This document shows positions 17,455 to 26,555 of a stretch of DNA of 64,000 nt, in pieces. Position numbers and translations under genes: made by a program. The notes under the pieces were generated by a model. It saw only the letters and a program-made list of their open reading frames with translations. It was not told the DNA's origin and did no database searches. The stretch comes from Clostridium akagii DSM 12554 (GTDB taxonomy: Bacteria; Bacillota; Clostridia; Clostridiales; Clostridiaceae), in contig NZ_JMLK01000008.1 in NCBI RefSeq assembly GCF_000686725.1, positions 186,001 through 250,000 of the forward strand. Reading direction: 5' to 3'. The number at the start of each line of letters is the position of its first letter. Positions within the stretch are counted from its first letter, which is position 1.

Positions 17455-19155
17455 TTGTCTATAATATCATTTAAAAATTTTAGTTTTAAATATGATAGTT
17501 TGAAATTCCCAAGTTTAAAGAATATAAATTTAGATATAAACGCCGGTGAAAAAATACTTATTGCAGGTCCCAGCGGAAGTGGAAAATCAACTTTAGCCCA
17601 TTGTATAAATGGGCTAATTCCATTTACATATAAAGGCACTATAAGCGGTGAACTTTATGTAAATGAAATTAAGCCCTATGAAAAAAGTATTTATGAAGTC
17701 AGTACTTTTGTTGGAACAATACTTCAAGATCAAGACGGTCAGTTTGTTGGCTTAACCGTTGGAGAAGATGTTGCTTTTTCATATGAAAATAACAATATAG
17801 CATTAGATAAAATGCATGAAGGTGTAAAAGACGCATTAAACAAAGTTGGCATGCTTTCATTTATAAAAGAAACTCCTTATAGTCTAAGTGGTGGTGAAAA
17901 ACAAAAAGTATCAATTGCAGGCATACTTACTACAGATACGGATATTATGTTATTTGATGAACCACTTGCAAACCTTGACCCTGTTAGTGCTAAAAAGGCA
18001 TTGGATATAATTGACTCTATACATAAAAATGGTGATAAAACCATTATTGTAGTTGAACATAGAATAGAAGATGTATTAGCTCACAATTATGATAAAATAG
18101 TACTAATAGACTCTGGGGAAATAATAGCTGTAGGATCGCCAGATGAAATTCTTGCCTCAAATCTTCTGCCTAAATATGGTTTAAGAGAACCTTTGTATGT
18201 GGAAATCTTAAAAAAGTGTGGAGTAACCATAAATAAAGATGATAAAATTTCACAAATTAATAATTCAATAAAGTATAAAGAAAAATTATTAAATGAGTTC
18301 AATAAAATAGACTCAAAACTAAAATCCACTAGCAGATCCACCATTTTAAGTCTTGATAATATAAGCTTTAGATACTATAAAGATGAACCATACACTATAA
18401 AAAATGTTTCCTTCACTATAAATAAAGGTGAAATCTTAGCCATTCTAGGAAATAACGGTGCTGGCAAATCAACCCTTATGCAAATTATATGTGGAATTAA
18501 CAAACTTACTGAAGGAAATTTAATATTAAATGGTAAAAATATAAACAAGCTATCTATAAAAAAACGTTGTGAATCAATAGGTTATGTAATGCAAAATCCA
18601 AATCACATGATTACTAAAGATCTTATTTTTGATGAAGTGGCTTTTGGCCTTAAAAATAAAGGTTTAGACGATAATACAATTTCAATTAGAGTACAAGAGA
18701 CTTTAAAGACCTGTGGTTTATATGCATATAAACGTTGGCCAATTTCCGCGTTAAGCTATGGACAAAAAAAACGAGTAACTATTGCCTCTGTGCTAGTAAT
18801 GAAACCAGAAATCATAATCCTCGATGAACCAACTGCTGGACAAGACCACAAAAATTATGTGGAATTTATGAATTTTCTTGAATCCTTAAAAAATATAGGT
18901 ATAAGCATAGTTATAATAACTCATGATATGCATGTTGCTTTAGAATATGCTGACAGAGCTGTAGTTATTAGTGATGGAGCAGTTATAGCTAACGATTTAG
19001 TACCCACAATACTTTCAGATAAACAAATTATGGAGCGAGCAAACTTAAGTGAAACTTCCATTTCAAAATTAGCTGAAATTTATGAAGTAAGCGATGCTTC
19101 CAATTTCTTAGCATACTTTACTAATATATTAAAGGCTGGTGAGGTACATGAGTAA
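17455..19155 (+). CDS. ECF transporter ATPase, two fused domains (EcfA-EcfA')
   Basis: Two ABC ATPase domains in one 566-residue chain energise the ECF importer. Domain 1 has Walker A GPSGSGKST (residues 38-46), Q-loop ILQDQDGQF, signature SLSGGEKQKV and Walker B IMLFDEPLANLDP. Domain 2 from about residue 298 has GNNGAGKST, signature ALSYGQKKRV (serine-tyrosine instead of SGG) and Walker B IIILDEPTAGQD. Start TTG at 17455 is 7 nt after AAAGGAG. It overlaps the T-subunit gene by 8 nt. The fused form is common in firmicute ECF systems with dedicated T subunits (group I). Confidence 0.9.
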   Translation: MSIISFKNFSFKYDSLKFPSLKNINLDINAGEKILIAGPSGSGKSTLAHCINGLIPFTYKGTISGELYVNEIKPYEKSIYEVSTFVGTILQDQDGQFVGLTVGEDVAFSYENNNIALDKMHEGVKDALNKVGMLSFIKETPYSLSGGEKQKVSIAGILTTDTDIMLFDEPLANLDPVSAKKALDIIDSIHKNGDKTIIVVEHRIEDVLAHNYDKIVLIDSGEIIAVGSPDEILASNLLPKYGLREPLYVEILKKCGVTINKDDKISQINNSIKYKEKLLNEFNKIDSKLKSTSRSTILSLDNISFRYYKDEPYTIKNVSFTINKGEILAILGNNGAGKSTLMQIICGINKLTEGNLILNGKNINKLSIKKRCESIGYVMQNPNHMITKDLIFDEVAFGLKNKGLDDNTISIRVQETLKTCGLYAYKRWPISALSYGQKKRVTIASVLVMKPEIIILDEPTAGQDHKNYVEFMNFLESLKNIGISIVIITHDMHVALEYADRAVVISDGAVIANDLVPTILSDKQIMERANLSETSISKLAEIYEVSDASNFLAYFTNILKAGEVHE

Positions 19156-19978
19156 ATCAGGATCTTTGTACATAGATAGAATTTCAATTTTTCATAAATT
19201 AGATGGTAGTATAAAACTTTTGATGCTTATTTGTTGGACCATGTTTACTTTTATGTTTATGGATGCCCGGGTTTTTATTGTTATGATTGTTATAGGTTTC
19301 TCCATGGTGTACATTGCAAAATTACCTTTAAAATCAGTTCTACCACTTATAATATTTATATTTGTGTTCACAATATGTAATTCATTACTCCTAATAATTG
19401 TGACCCCAACTTACGGTTCAAAACTAACTGGTACCTACACTGTAATCTTAAATATTTTTAATATTAAATTGACTTATGAAACTCTTTTTTATGCAGTAAC
19501 TCTCTCTCTTAAATATATTTGCATGGCACCGCTTACAATTTTATTTATATTTACAACAGAGCCTGGATCCTTTGCTAGTAGTCTTAACAGACTCAAAGTA
19601 TCCTATAGGGTATCCTATGCAGTTAGTATAGCTCTTAGATATATTCCTAACATTAGAACTGAACTTCAAAATATAATTAATGCACAAGAATGTAAAGGTG
19701 TATCCTTTAGGCGTGGAGAAGCAAATACATTAGTTAGAACAAAAAATTATATTTCAGTGTTTTTTCCTCTGCTCCTCTCTTCTCTTGAAAAAATAGATGT
19801 AATATCTAATGCTATGGAACTTAGAAGCTTTGGAAAATACAAGAAAAGAACTTGGTATAACCGTAAGCCCCTTAATACAACAGATTTTATATTTATTCTC
19901 TTATCTATACTATTGATTATTATTGGGATATATTTAAAAGCTAATTTATTCAAAAGATTTTGGTGTATTTATTTCTAG
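19148..19978 (+). CDS. ECF transporter transmembrane T component
   Basis: EcfT couples ATP hydrolysis to movement of the S component. The 276-residue protein has about six hydrophobic helices. In the cytoplasmic C-terminal part are the two coupling-helix motifs, here QECKG (in INAQECKGVSFRRGE) and MELRSFG (in AMELRSFGKYKK), corresponding to the A-R-G-type motifs of the family. ATG at 19148 was preferred to GTG at 19139 because the latter overlaps less suitable spacing. The start overlaps the ATPase stop, so the genes are coupled. The dedicated T subunit means this ECF system does not need shared modules. Confidence 0.88.
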   Translation: MSKSGSLYIDRISIFHKLDGSIKLLMLICWTMFTFMFMDARVFIVMIVIGFSMVYIAKLPLKSVLPLIIFIFVFTICNSLLLIIVTPTYGSKLTGTYTVILNIFNIKLTYETLFYAVTLSLKYICMAPLTILFIFTTEPGSFASSLNRLKVSYRVSYAVSIALRYIPNIRTELQNIINAQECKGVSFRRGEANTLVRTKNYISVFFPLLLSSLEKIDVISNAMELRSFGKYKKRTWYNRKPLNTTDFIFILLSILLIIIGIYLKANLFKRFWCIYF

Positions 19979-20098
19979 TTCTAGTAAATAGCCTAAGGAA
20001 TGTAAAGAAGAAAAATATGGACGAATATATATAATTAATAGTTTAGAGTGATATAATAATTTTATGATTAGTTAGGTAATATATCAGGAGGTAGAAAA

Positions 20099-21064
20099 AT
20101 GGAAAAAGATTTTGCATTAACACCTCTAGAGGTTGCAGCGATACTTAAAATTTCAAAAAACAAGGTATATGAATTAGTAAAAAAAGGAGAAATCAACTCT
20201 TATAGGGTCGGAAACAAAGTTAGAATAGAACTGAAAGATATAGATGAATATAAAAACAAATCTAGGAAACTTCAAATTACTAGACAAAATAATGATGAAG
20301 TAGTTAATTCTTCTACCACCTCAGCCCACCCATATCAATTACAAGATACCAAAAGCAGTTATGGTTTCGTCATTTGTGGTCAAGACATTATGCTTGATAT
20401 ATTGGCTAGATTTTTGCAACATCATCCTAATGGAGTTCAGGCACTTAGATCCTATACAGGAAGTTATGATGGCTTATATGCTCTTTATCATGGTAATGTA
20501 CAGATTGCAACAGCTCATCTATGGGATGGTGAAACAAATCAGTATAATATACCCTATGTTAAAAGACTGCTCCCTGGAATATCTGCTGTTATAGTTCATC
20601 TGGCAAATAGAAAGCAGGGAATTTATGTTGCAAAAGGCAATCCTAAAGGAATAAACAGCCTAGAAGATTTAAAACGTCCTGGAATTACTATAATAAATCG
20701 TGAACTAGGTAGTGGTACAAGAATATTACTAGATGAACATTTGAAGAAACTTGGAATAAAGGGAAACAATATAGATGGTTATGGGCGAGAATGCTTTTCA
20801 CATCTTGCAGTGGCTAGTGCAGTAGCTAGAGGTGAAGTTGACTTTGCTATTGGGAATGAAAAGGCGAGCCAGCAAGTGAGCGGAATTGACTTTATACCAC
20901 TACAAGCAGAAAGCTATGAGCTCGTTATTAAAAAAGAAGATATCGAAAAACCTCATTTTCAGGCTGTACTTCAAATTATTCGTTCTGATGAGTTTAAACT
21001 TGAGTTAGATGGTATTGGTGGATATGATTTATCCAATTTAGGAAAAATAACTGCAGAAACATAA
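20099..21064 (+). CDS. Excisionase-type HTH plus PBP-like sensor regulator (copy 2)
   Basis: This is a paralogue of the regulator at 15561 with the same 321-residue length and architecture. The HTH (FALTPLEVAAILKISKNKVY, then RVGNKVRIELKDIDEYK) is in the first 50 residues. The sensor domain has FVICGQDIMLDIL, LRSYTGSYDGL, ATAHLWDGETNQYN, GSGTRILLDEHLKKLG and DFAIGNEKA. Many blocks match the first copy exactly; the linker (residues 55-85) is different. Start ATG follows CAGGAGG by 8 nt. It closes the ECF cluster, is followed by a terminator, and sits just before modABC. Two similar sensors may bind different oxyanions or different promoters; the sequence does not decide this. Confidence 0.82.
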   Translation: MEKDFALTPLEVAAILKISKNKVYELVKKGEINSYRVGNKVRIELKDIDEYKNKSRKLQITRQNNDEVVNSSTTSAHPYQLQDTKSSYGFVICGQDIMLDILARFLQHHPNGVQALRSYTGSYDGLYALYHGNVQIATAHLWDGETNQYNIPYVKRLLPGISAVIVHLANRKQGIYVAKGNPKGINSLEDLKRPGITIINRELGSGTRILLDEHLKKLGIKGNNIDGYGRECFSHLAVASAVARGEVDFAIGNEKASQQVSGIDFIPLQAESYELVIKKEDIEKPHFQAVLQIIRSDEFKLELDGIGGYDLSNLGKITAET

Positions 21065-21099
21065 AAGGTGATTTAGTTTTTAAAGCTAAATCACCTTTT
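21063..21099 (+). terminator. Rho-independent terminator after regulator 2
   Basis: AAAAGGTGATTTAG (21063-21076) pairs perfectly with CTAAATCACCTTTT (21086-21099) around a 9-nt loop and ends in a T run. Confidence 0.88.
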
Positions 21100-21226
21100 A
21101 TGTTATTCAAATTTATTACTTGGCAAATAATCAATGTAATTGAAAACAACTTATCAAACAATGTTGCATTTTGATGCTAATATTTGTTATTCAAATTCAT
21201 TTTATTGATAATTTAATAAAAATATC

Positions 21227-21255
21227 TTGAATATTTAATTTAATTAATATATAAT
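21227..21255 (+). promoter_or_regulatory. Candidate modA promoter
   Basis: TTGAAT (21227-21232), a 17-nt spacer and a consensus TATAAT (21250-21255) give a start near 21262 and a leader of about 100 nt. Confidence 0.6.
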
Positions 21256-21264
21256 AAAAAACAA

Positions 21265-21321
21265 CAAAACATTATAAAACACACAATACAATATGATTTT
21301 ACTTCATTTTGTTATGTTTTG
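21265..21321. promoter_or_regulatory. Inverted CAAAACAT half-sites at the modA transcription start
   Basis: CAAAACAT (21265-21272) and its complement ATGTTTTG (21314-21321) lie immediately downstream of the predicted modA start. The same octamer is half of the palindrome at 16603-16624. The position suits repression by an oxyanion sensor. I see no Moco riboswitch-like structure. Confidence 0.35.
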
Positions 21322-21362
21322 ATTTGAAATATTAAAATACATATTTATAGGGGGAAAAGAAA

Positions 21363-22178
21363 ATGAAAAAAGGGGTACGTTCTTTATTAGTCATATTTTT
21401 AATCACCATTTTAGTTGCAATAACCGGTTGTGGTGAACAGGCAAAGACCTCTTCAGCACCAGCACCTAAGGCAAAACCAGTAACACTTACAATCTCTGCC
21501 GCAGCAAGTTTAACAGAATCCATGGGAGAAATAAAAACACTTTATAAAAAAGAAAAACCAAATGTCACAATAAATTATAATTTTGGTTCTTCTGGCGCAC
21601 TACAGCAACAAATAGAACAAGGTGCAAATGCAGATTTATTTTTTTCAGCTGCTACAAAACAGATGACTGAGTTACAGAAAAAAGGTCTGATTTTAGATAA
21701 AACCAACGTTAATTTATTAGGAAATACTGTAGTTCTTATAACTAAAAAAGATTCTACATTAGATATTAATAATTTTAAGGATTTATCTGATGATAAAATC
21801 AAAAAAATAGCTCTAGGGGAACCAAAAACAGTTCCTGTAGGCCAATATTCAGAAGAAATCTTTACGTCATTAGGAATTCTTGATAAAGTTAAGACAAAAG
21901 CTATTTATGGGAGCGATGTAAAACAAGTTTTGGCTTGGGTTGAATCAGGTAATGTAGATGTAGGAGTAGTATACGGTACTGATGCTAAATCTTCTAAAAA
22001 AGTTAAGGTTATAGCCGTAGCAAATAAAAGTTTATACAAAACTCCAGTAGTTTATCCAGTCGCTGTAATTAAAGCTAGTAAAAATGTAACTGATACTAAG
22101 GCATTTTTAAAATTCCTTTCTACAGCTCAAGCTAAAAAAATATTTATAAAATATGGATTTAATTTTCTTATAAAATAA
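21363..22178 (+). CDS. modA: Molybdate ABC transporter substrate-binding lipoprotein
   Basis: ModA captures molybdate (or tungstate) outside the membrane. A lipoprotein signal peptide ends at ITGC (Cys23), followed by a short Pro/Ala-rich tether. The mature part shows the ModA signatures ISAAASLTESMGEI, YNFGSSGALQQQIEQGANADLFFSAA, LGEPKTVPVGQYSEEI and VGVVYGTDAKSSKKVKVIAV. The 271-residue length is typical. The ATG is preceded by AGGGGG. It is the first gene of modABC, 18 nt before modB. Confidence 0.93.
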   Translation: MKKGVRSLLVIFLITILVAITGCGEQAKTSSAPAPKAKPVTLTISAAASLTESMGEIKTLYKKEKPNVTINYNFGSSGALQQQIEQGANADLFFSAATKQMTELQKKGLILDKTNVNLLGNTVVLITKKDSTLDINNFKDLSDDKIKKIALGEPKTVPVGQYSEEIFTSLGILDKVKTKAIYGSDVKQVLAWVESGNVDVGVVYGTDAKSSKKVKVIAVANKSLYKTPVVYPVAVIKASKNVTDTKAFLKFLSTAQAKKIFIKYGFNFLIK

Positions 22179-22196
22179 GCTAAGGAGCTGGATTAT

Positions 22197-22880
22197 ATGT
22201 GGAATTTTTCACCATTATGGATTTCCATTAAAACATCTATTACAGCTACTTTTATAGTATTTTTCATAGGAATTGCAGCAGCTTGGTTTATGGCAAACTA
22301 CAAGGGGAAAGCTAGAGGGGTTATAGATGCAGTTTTCACACTACCCATGGTACTTCCCCCAACAGTAGTTGGCTTTATATTACTGGCAATCATAGGGAAA
22401 AATTTTCCTATAGGCGATGTATTAAATGGATTTGGGATTACTTTGATATTTACATGGTTTGCTACTGTTATAGCCGCCACTGTAGTTGCTTTTCCTCTAA
22501 TGTATAAAACCTGTGTAGGCGCCTTTAGTCAGATTGATATTAATGTTATTAATGCTGCAAGAACCCTAGGTGCCTCTGAGTGGAAAATATTTTGGAAAGT
22601 AGCTGTACCTCTGGCCTTGCCGGGAATTGCAGCAGGTACTGTCTTAGCTTTTGCAAGGGCTTTAGGCGAATTTGGAGCCACCATGATGATAGCCGGAAGC
22701 ATTCCTGGAAAAACAGAAACAATTCCTATTGCAATATATTTTGCAGTGGCAAATGGAGAAACTAACACTGCTATTAAATGGGTTATCTTAATTTTCATAA
22801 TATCATTAGCTGTTATGATTGCTGCTGATAAATGGACTAAAAATAAGTTTCTTTTACTTTCATCTTCAAGGGGGAAATGA
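22197..22880 (+). CDS. modB: Molybdate ABC transporter permease
   Basis: ModB forms the transmembrane channel of the molybdate importer. Its 227 residues have about five helices and the binding-protein-dependent permease motif EAA---G, here INAARTLGASEWKIFWKVAVPLALPGI, which contacts ModC. VFTLPMVLPPTVVGFILL and ARALGEFGATMMIAG are typical ModB stretches. The start ATG follows AAGGAG. Its stop codon is 2 nt before the preferred start of modC. Confidence 0.93.
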   Translation: MWNFSPLWISIKTSITATFIVFFIGIAAAWFMANYKGKARGVIDAVFTLPMVLPPTVVGFILLAIIGKNFPIGDVLNGFGITLIFTWFATVIAATVVAFPLMYKTCVGAFSQIDINVINAARTLGASEWKIFWKVAVPLALPGIAAGTVLAFARALGEFGATMMIAGSIPGKTETIPIAIYFAVANGETNTAIKWVILIFIISLAVMIAADKWTKNKFLLLSSSRGK

Positions 22881-22882
22881 CT

Positions 22883-23959
22883 ATGAGCCTAGAGGTTGAT
22901 ATTACAAAAAAGTTAGAAGGTTTTAACCTGAAGGTTAATTTTAAGGCAGATGATGATGTTTTAGGACTTTTAGGAGCATCTGGATCAGGAAAAAGCATGA
23001 CACTAAGATGTATTGCAGGCATTGAAACACCTGATGCAGGAAAAATAGTATTAAATGGTCGTGTATTATTTGATTCTGAAAATAAAATTAACATCCCCAT
23101 TAGAAATAGGCGAGTAGCATTTCTTTTTCAAAATTACGCACTATTTCCAAATATGACTGTAGAACAAAATATTGGCTTTGGACTTCCTAAAAGTATTAAT
23201 AAAGCTGATAAATCTAATAAGATTAAAAAGAAAATTGTGGATTTGCAACTTTCTGGTCTTGAAAAAAGATATCCATCTCAATTATCAGGAGGTCAGCAAC
23301 AAAGGGTGGCACTTGCAAGGGCTCTAGTTGTTGACCCAGAGGTGTTACTTCTTGATGAACCTTTTTCAGCACTAGATGAACATCTAAAAAGCAATATGCT
23401 CATACAACTTAAAGAAGATCTTATTGACTTTAATGGTCCGTCAATATTTGTTACCCATAACATGGAAGAATCCTATCAACTATGTACTAATATAATAATT
23501 ATAAACAGTGGTCATATTGATGCTATCGGACCTAAGGATACTATATTTAATAACCCACCGACACTTTATTCAGCAAAATTAACTGGTTGTAAAAACATCT
23601 CAAAAATCAGAAAAATAACAAATAACAAAATAGAAGCTTTAGACTGGGGATGTATAATCACTTTTAATCATGAAATAGATGATAGTATAACAAGCATAGG
23701 AATTAGGGCTCATTATTTAGAAATTAAAGAAGATTATAACGATATAAATACTTTTGATTGCTGGGTGGTTTTTACTACTGAAGCCTTATTTAGAACAAAA
23801 GTATACCTTAAATTCATTAAACCTATAGGGGATGAAAAGAGCTATCATCTATTATGGGACATTTCTAAGGAGGAGTGGAATTTAAATAAACACAAACCCC
23901 TGCCATTGAAAATAAAAATCGATCCAAAAAAAGTCATACAAATAAAAGAAGTTCATTGA
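22883..23959 (+). CDS. modC: Molybdate ABC transporter ATPase
   Basis: ModC powers the ModAB importer. Residues 1-230 are the ABC ATPase with Walker A GASGSGKSM, Q-loop FLFQNYALFPNMT, signature QLSGGQQQRVALARAL and Walker B VLLLDEPFSALD, then the H-loop in IFVTHNMEES. The last 120 residues form a degenerate TOBE/Mop-like domain of the kind that can bind molybdate and give trans-inhibition. The Walker A ends in Ser-Met instead of Ser-Thr. ATG 22883 lies 8 nt after GGGGG; ATG 22877, overlapping the modB stop, is only 2 nt from it. Confidence 0.9.
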   Translation: MSLEVDITKKLEGFNLKVNFKADDDVLGLLGASGSGKSMTLRCIAGIETPDAGKIVLNGRVLFDSENKINIPIRNRRVAFLFQNYALFPNMTVEQNIGFGLPKSINKADKSNKIKKKIVDLQLSGLEKRYPSQLSGGQQQRVALARALVVDPEVLLLDEPFSALDEHLKSNMLIQLKEDLIDFNGPSIFVTHNMEESYQLCTNIIIINSGHIDAIGPKDTIFNNPPTLYSAKLTGCKNISKIRKITNNKIEALDWGCIITFNHEIDDSITSIGIRAHYLEIKEDYNDINTFDCWVVFTTEALFRTKVYLKFIKPIGDEKSYHLLWDISKEEWNLNKHKPLPLKIKIDPKKVIQIKEVH

Positions 23960-23960
23960 A

Positions 23961-24650
23961 ATGAGTAAGAGTCGTGATTTGATTTTTACTCATTTTTCAT
24001 ATCTTTATATTTCATCATCAATTAATTCCTATGGTGGATCTGCTGCATTCCCGGGAGATTTTGTGATCTCAAATAGTAATGTGGTATATAAAGATAAAGA
24101 TGTTGGAGAAAACGATGATTTTAGCGTTACTGCCTTCACTAAATCCGGTAAACTTATAGTTGGAAATCACAGCATAAATGATTTAAAAAAAGCAGATGTT
24201 TCAGAAGCTTTGTGCTTCAGACCACCAGCTTTAATAATTAATAATAAATTACAAATTAATGATGATGATGCTGGAATCGATGGTTTTCAACCACGAACGG
24301 CAATTGGTCAAACATCTGATGGAACAATTTTATTTTTAGTAATGGATGGTCGGCAAACCCTTGTAAAGTCAGGAGCTACCCTTAAGGATGCTCAAGATGA
24401 ACTGTTAAAACATGGCGCAGCTAATGCAACATGCCTTGATGGGGGATTTTCTTCTACACTATATTATGATGGAAAGGTAATAAATAATCCCCATGGTTGG
24501 AACGGAGAAAGATATGTTGCTACTGCCTTATTAATCGAAAGCATAGCATTTTTTGCTGTAGATAGATATTATAAACTTTCTTTACTTGATACTAAAACAA
24601 CCGAAATAAAAATTCTTCAGAGGTTTATAACCGTTGGCTTCCTGATATAG
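23961..24650 (+). pseudogene. Truncated phosphodiester-glycosidase (NAGPA-like) exopolysaccharide protein
   Basis: The reading frame covers most of a NAGPA-type phosphodiester glycosidase domain: PGDFVISNSNVVYKD, EALCFRPPALIINNK, RTAIGQTSDGTILFLVMDGRQ and NATCLDGGFSSTLYYDGK, ending at GERYVATALLI. The intact clostridial proteins have a signal peptide, roughly 100 or more further N-terminal residues and an INGG(Y/G)F motif; here that region is missing or scrambled (SSINSYGGSAAFPG). There is no clear ribosome site at the ATG, 1 nt after modC. The tail after residue 190 does not look like the family. I read it as a decaying gene, possibly broken from the next reading frame. Confidence 0.6.
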
Positions 24651-24676
24651 ATTCAATGATATTGTGCGAGGAACCT

Positions 24677-25354
24677 ATGAAAAGAACTAGTGTTGTTAAA
24701 TTTTATACATATAATGCTGATAACAACATTAAGCAAGCTCCAACTGATACCCACAATAATGGTATAGAACTAGAATTAAACAGTGCAAAGGATAAAATTG
24801 AAGACATAGAACCTTCAACAGCAATGGGAAGTTTTTATGTTAAAACCTTAAAAAACAATAATGATAACGATATCTTCTTTAATGACGTTAATGGAGGAAC
24901 CACGCCAATCTTTAACTCATATAATATCGGCACCATTAAAATCTTTAAAAGTAAACCCGGCCTAGTATATGAGGATTTAGATAGCAAGGTCATTAAATCT
25001 GCTGAAACAAAAAAAACATTGTATAGGGGTAGTGCTCGGCTACTAAATATAGATACTAGCAACAATATTTATATTGGTATTACTGATAATGATAGGATAA
25101 CTAAGATTTTATACGGTCCTACTGAAAAGGCAATCTCTCAGTGGAAATCAATAACTTTTAATACTCCCGTTGATAAAAACAATATATATGTTACAGATGA
25201 AGGAAAAATATATATCAATAATACTTCAGAACATTATATTTTAGACAAAATCCCCAGCAAAAAAATTGATTACTCTGGTACTTTATTAAAAATAACTAAT
25301 AAAGAAATCATATACGTGAACAATAAAAAACTCATAAAGAAAAATATTAGCTAA
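24677..25354 (+). CDS. Unrecognised protein, possibly the 3' part of a broken gene
   Basis: I do not recognise this product. From ATG 24677 (AGGA 5 nt upstream) it gives 225 residues; the frame is open from about 24596, after a stop at 24593, and an ATG at 24656 has no ribosome site. It is Asn/Lys/Asp-rich, with many short beta-like stretches (VVKFYTYNAD, AMGSFYVKTLKN, NNIYIGITDNDRI, GKIYINNTSEHYIL) as in beta-propeller or surface proteins. No signal peptide or membrane helix is seen. It follows the damaged glycosidase frame within 30 nt and may have been part of the same gene. A terminator follows. Confidence 0.4.
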   Translation: MKRTSVVKFYTYNADNNIKQAPTDTHNNGIELELNSAKDKIEDIEPSTAMGSFYVKTLKNNNDNDIFFNDVNGGTTPIFNSYNIGTIKIFKSKPGLVYEDLDSKVIKSAETKKTLYRGSARLLNIDTSNNIYIGITDNDRITKILYGPTEKAISQWKSITFNTPVDKNNIYVTDEGKIYINNTSEHYILDKIPSKKIDYSGTLLKITNKEIIYVNNKKLIKKNIS

Positions 25355-25404
25355 AAATCAATGTTATAAATTATATATATATTCGTGTAAATCATGGAAC
25401 GTGG

Positions 25405-25446
25405 AAAAGTAAATAGATTTGTTTAAAATCAAATCTATTTACCTTC
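25405..25446. terminator. Bidirectional terminator
   Basis: GTAAATAGATTTG (25409-25421) pairs with CAAATCTATTTAC (25430-25442) around an 8-nt loop, between two converging transcription units, with T-rich flanks both ways. Confidence 0.8.
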
Positions 25447-25493
25447 TTTCATTATAGTCTCTTAACTCTTAGCTTGTGGGGCCTGTGTAGCTC

Positions 25494-26555
25494 TCAACTG
25501 GTGTAGCTTGCCTTATGCACAACATTCATAATCGCCGCAGCTGCAGAGAATATCATGCTAAACCCTATCAAAACCACCATTGGATTTATGCCGCTTGTAG
25601 TACCATGTTCCAAATATTGTATAGATTTTATTATCCATCTGTTTGGTGTAACTGCGCTTAGCATCTGTAACCCCCTAGGCATTTTATCGTAAATTATAAA
25701 AGTACCTCCTATTAATGATAAAATTAAACTTATAGATGACCCAAATAAATTTGCATAAAGTTCTTTATTAAATATACAAGCTATAAATGTGCCAAAGGTG
25801 GTCATAACAAGAGTTAAAAGCAGTCCATAAATAAGCAAAGTTCCAAAGTGAATTCCAAGCTTCATGCCAAAAATGCGTGTAATACTAAGGGCTATAAATA
25901 GCTGGATATAACTAAATACATAGTTATACATTATATTTCCTAATATATATTTAAACTTTTTATTTGGTGAGTACATATATCTGTAAAAGGTATTTTCTTC
26001 TCTATCCTTTATTATCACTGCTGCATTAACAACTGTTGTTATTAAAAGAACTGTAGCTAAAAATGATATTATTCTTTCTTCCTTTGTCAGCATCCCACCT
26101 TCTGCTTTAATTATGGTACTTTCCATATTTATTGGTTTGTTACTTAATAAATATACTCCCAGCATTTTTTTCATCATATCGTTAGTCTTGATATCCTTAA
26201 CATTATAAAAGTGAAAATACTCATCTATATCTGTGACTTCATTTTTCTTAAAGCTTTTATTCATTGTTATTACTCCGTCATATTTTCCTAAAATAATTTG
26301 TGTCCTTATTAAATTTCCATCTGCGAGTTTTACTTTAACCCCTCTTGTATTTTTTAGTAATGAGATTATCCTATTTCCTTCTTGAAAATTAGCCTTCTTA
26401 ACTATACCAATAGTTATTGATGGGCTACTTAAATAGTTAACAGCCATTGCTAAAACAATAGCAAGTACTGGTACAAGTAGACTTATAAAAAACTTCTTTT
26501 TATCACTTAATGCTCTTTTAAAATTTGAAATAAATATAAGAAATATAATTCTCAT
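25494..26555 (-). CDS. ABC-2 type exporter permease (long form)
   Basis: This membrane subunit belongs to an ABC-2 exporter. Its 353 residues start with a cytoplasmic helix and one membrane span (residues 22-43), followed by an extracellular domain of about 120 residues. Five further spans form the C-terminal half, including IISFLATVLLITTVVNAAVIIKDREENTFYRYMYSP, the conserved ABC-2 segment. The layout matches the YhgE/NatB-like or ABC2_membrane_3 group. It is the third gene of a PadR-controlled unit; its ATG directly abuts the stop of the preceding permease gene (TAAATG). Drug or peptide export with resistance is a common role, but the substrate is unknown. Confidence 0.82.
   Translation of the reverse strand: MRIIFLIFISNFKRALSDKKKFFISLLVPVLAIVLAMAVNYLSSPSITIGIVKKANFQEGNRIISLLKNTRGVKVKLADGNLIRTQIILGKYDGVITMNKSFKKNEVTDIDEYFHFYNVKDIKTNDMMKKMLGVYLLSNKPINMESTIIKAEGGMLTKEERIISFLATVLLITTVVNAAVIIKDREENTFYRYMYSPNKKFKYILGNIMYNYVFSYIQLFIALSITRIFGMKLGIHFGTLLIYGLLLTLVMTTFGTFIACIFNKELYANLFGSSISLILSLIGGTFIIYDKMPRGLQMLSAVTPNRWIIKSIQYLEHGTTSGINPMVVLIGFSMIFSAAAAIMNVVHKASYTS

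Noticed and set aside
21065-21362. Molybdenum-cofactor riboswitch before modA
   Set aside because: Apart from the terminator of the preceding gene I see no GC-containing helices of the kind expected; only AT-rich sequence and half-sites.
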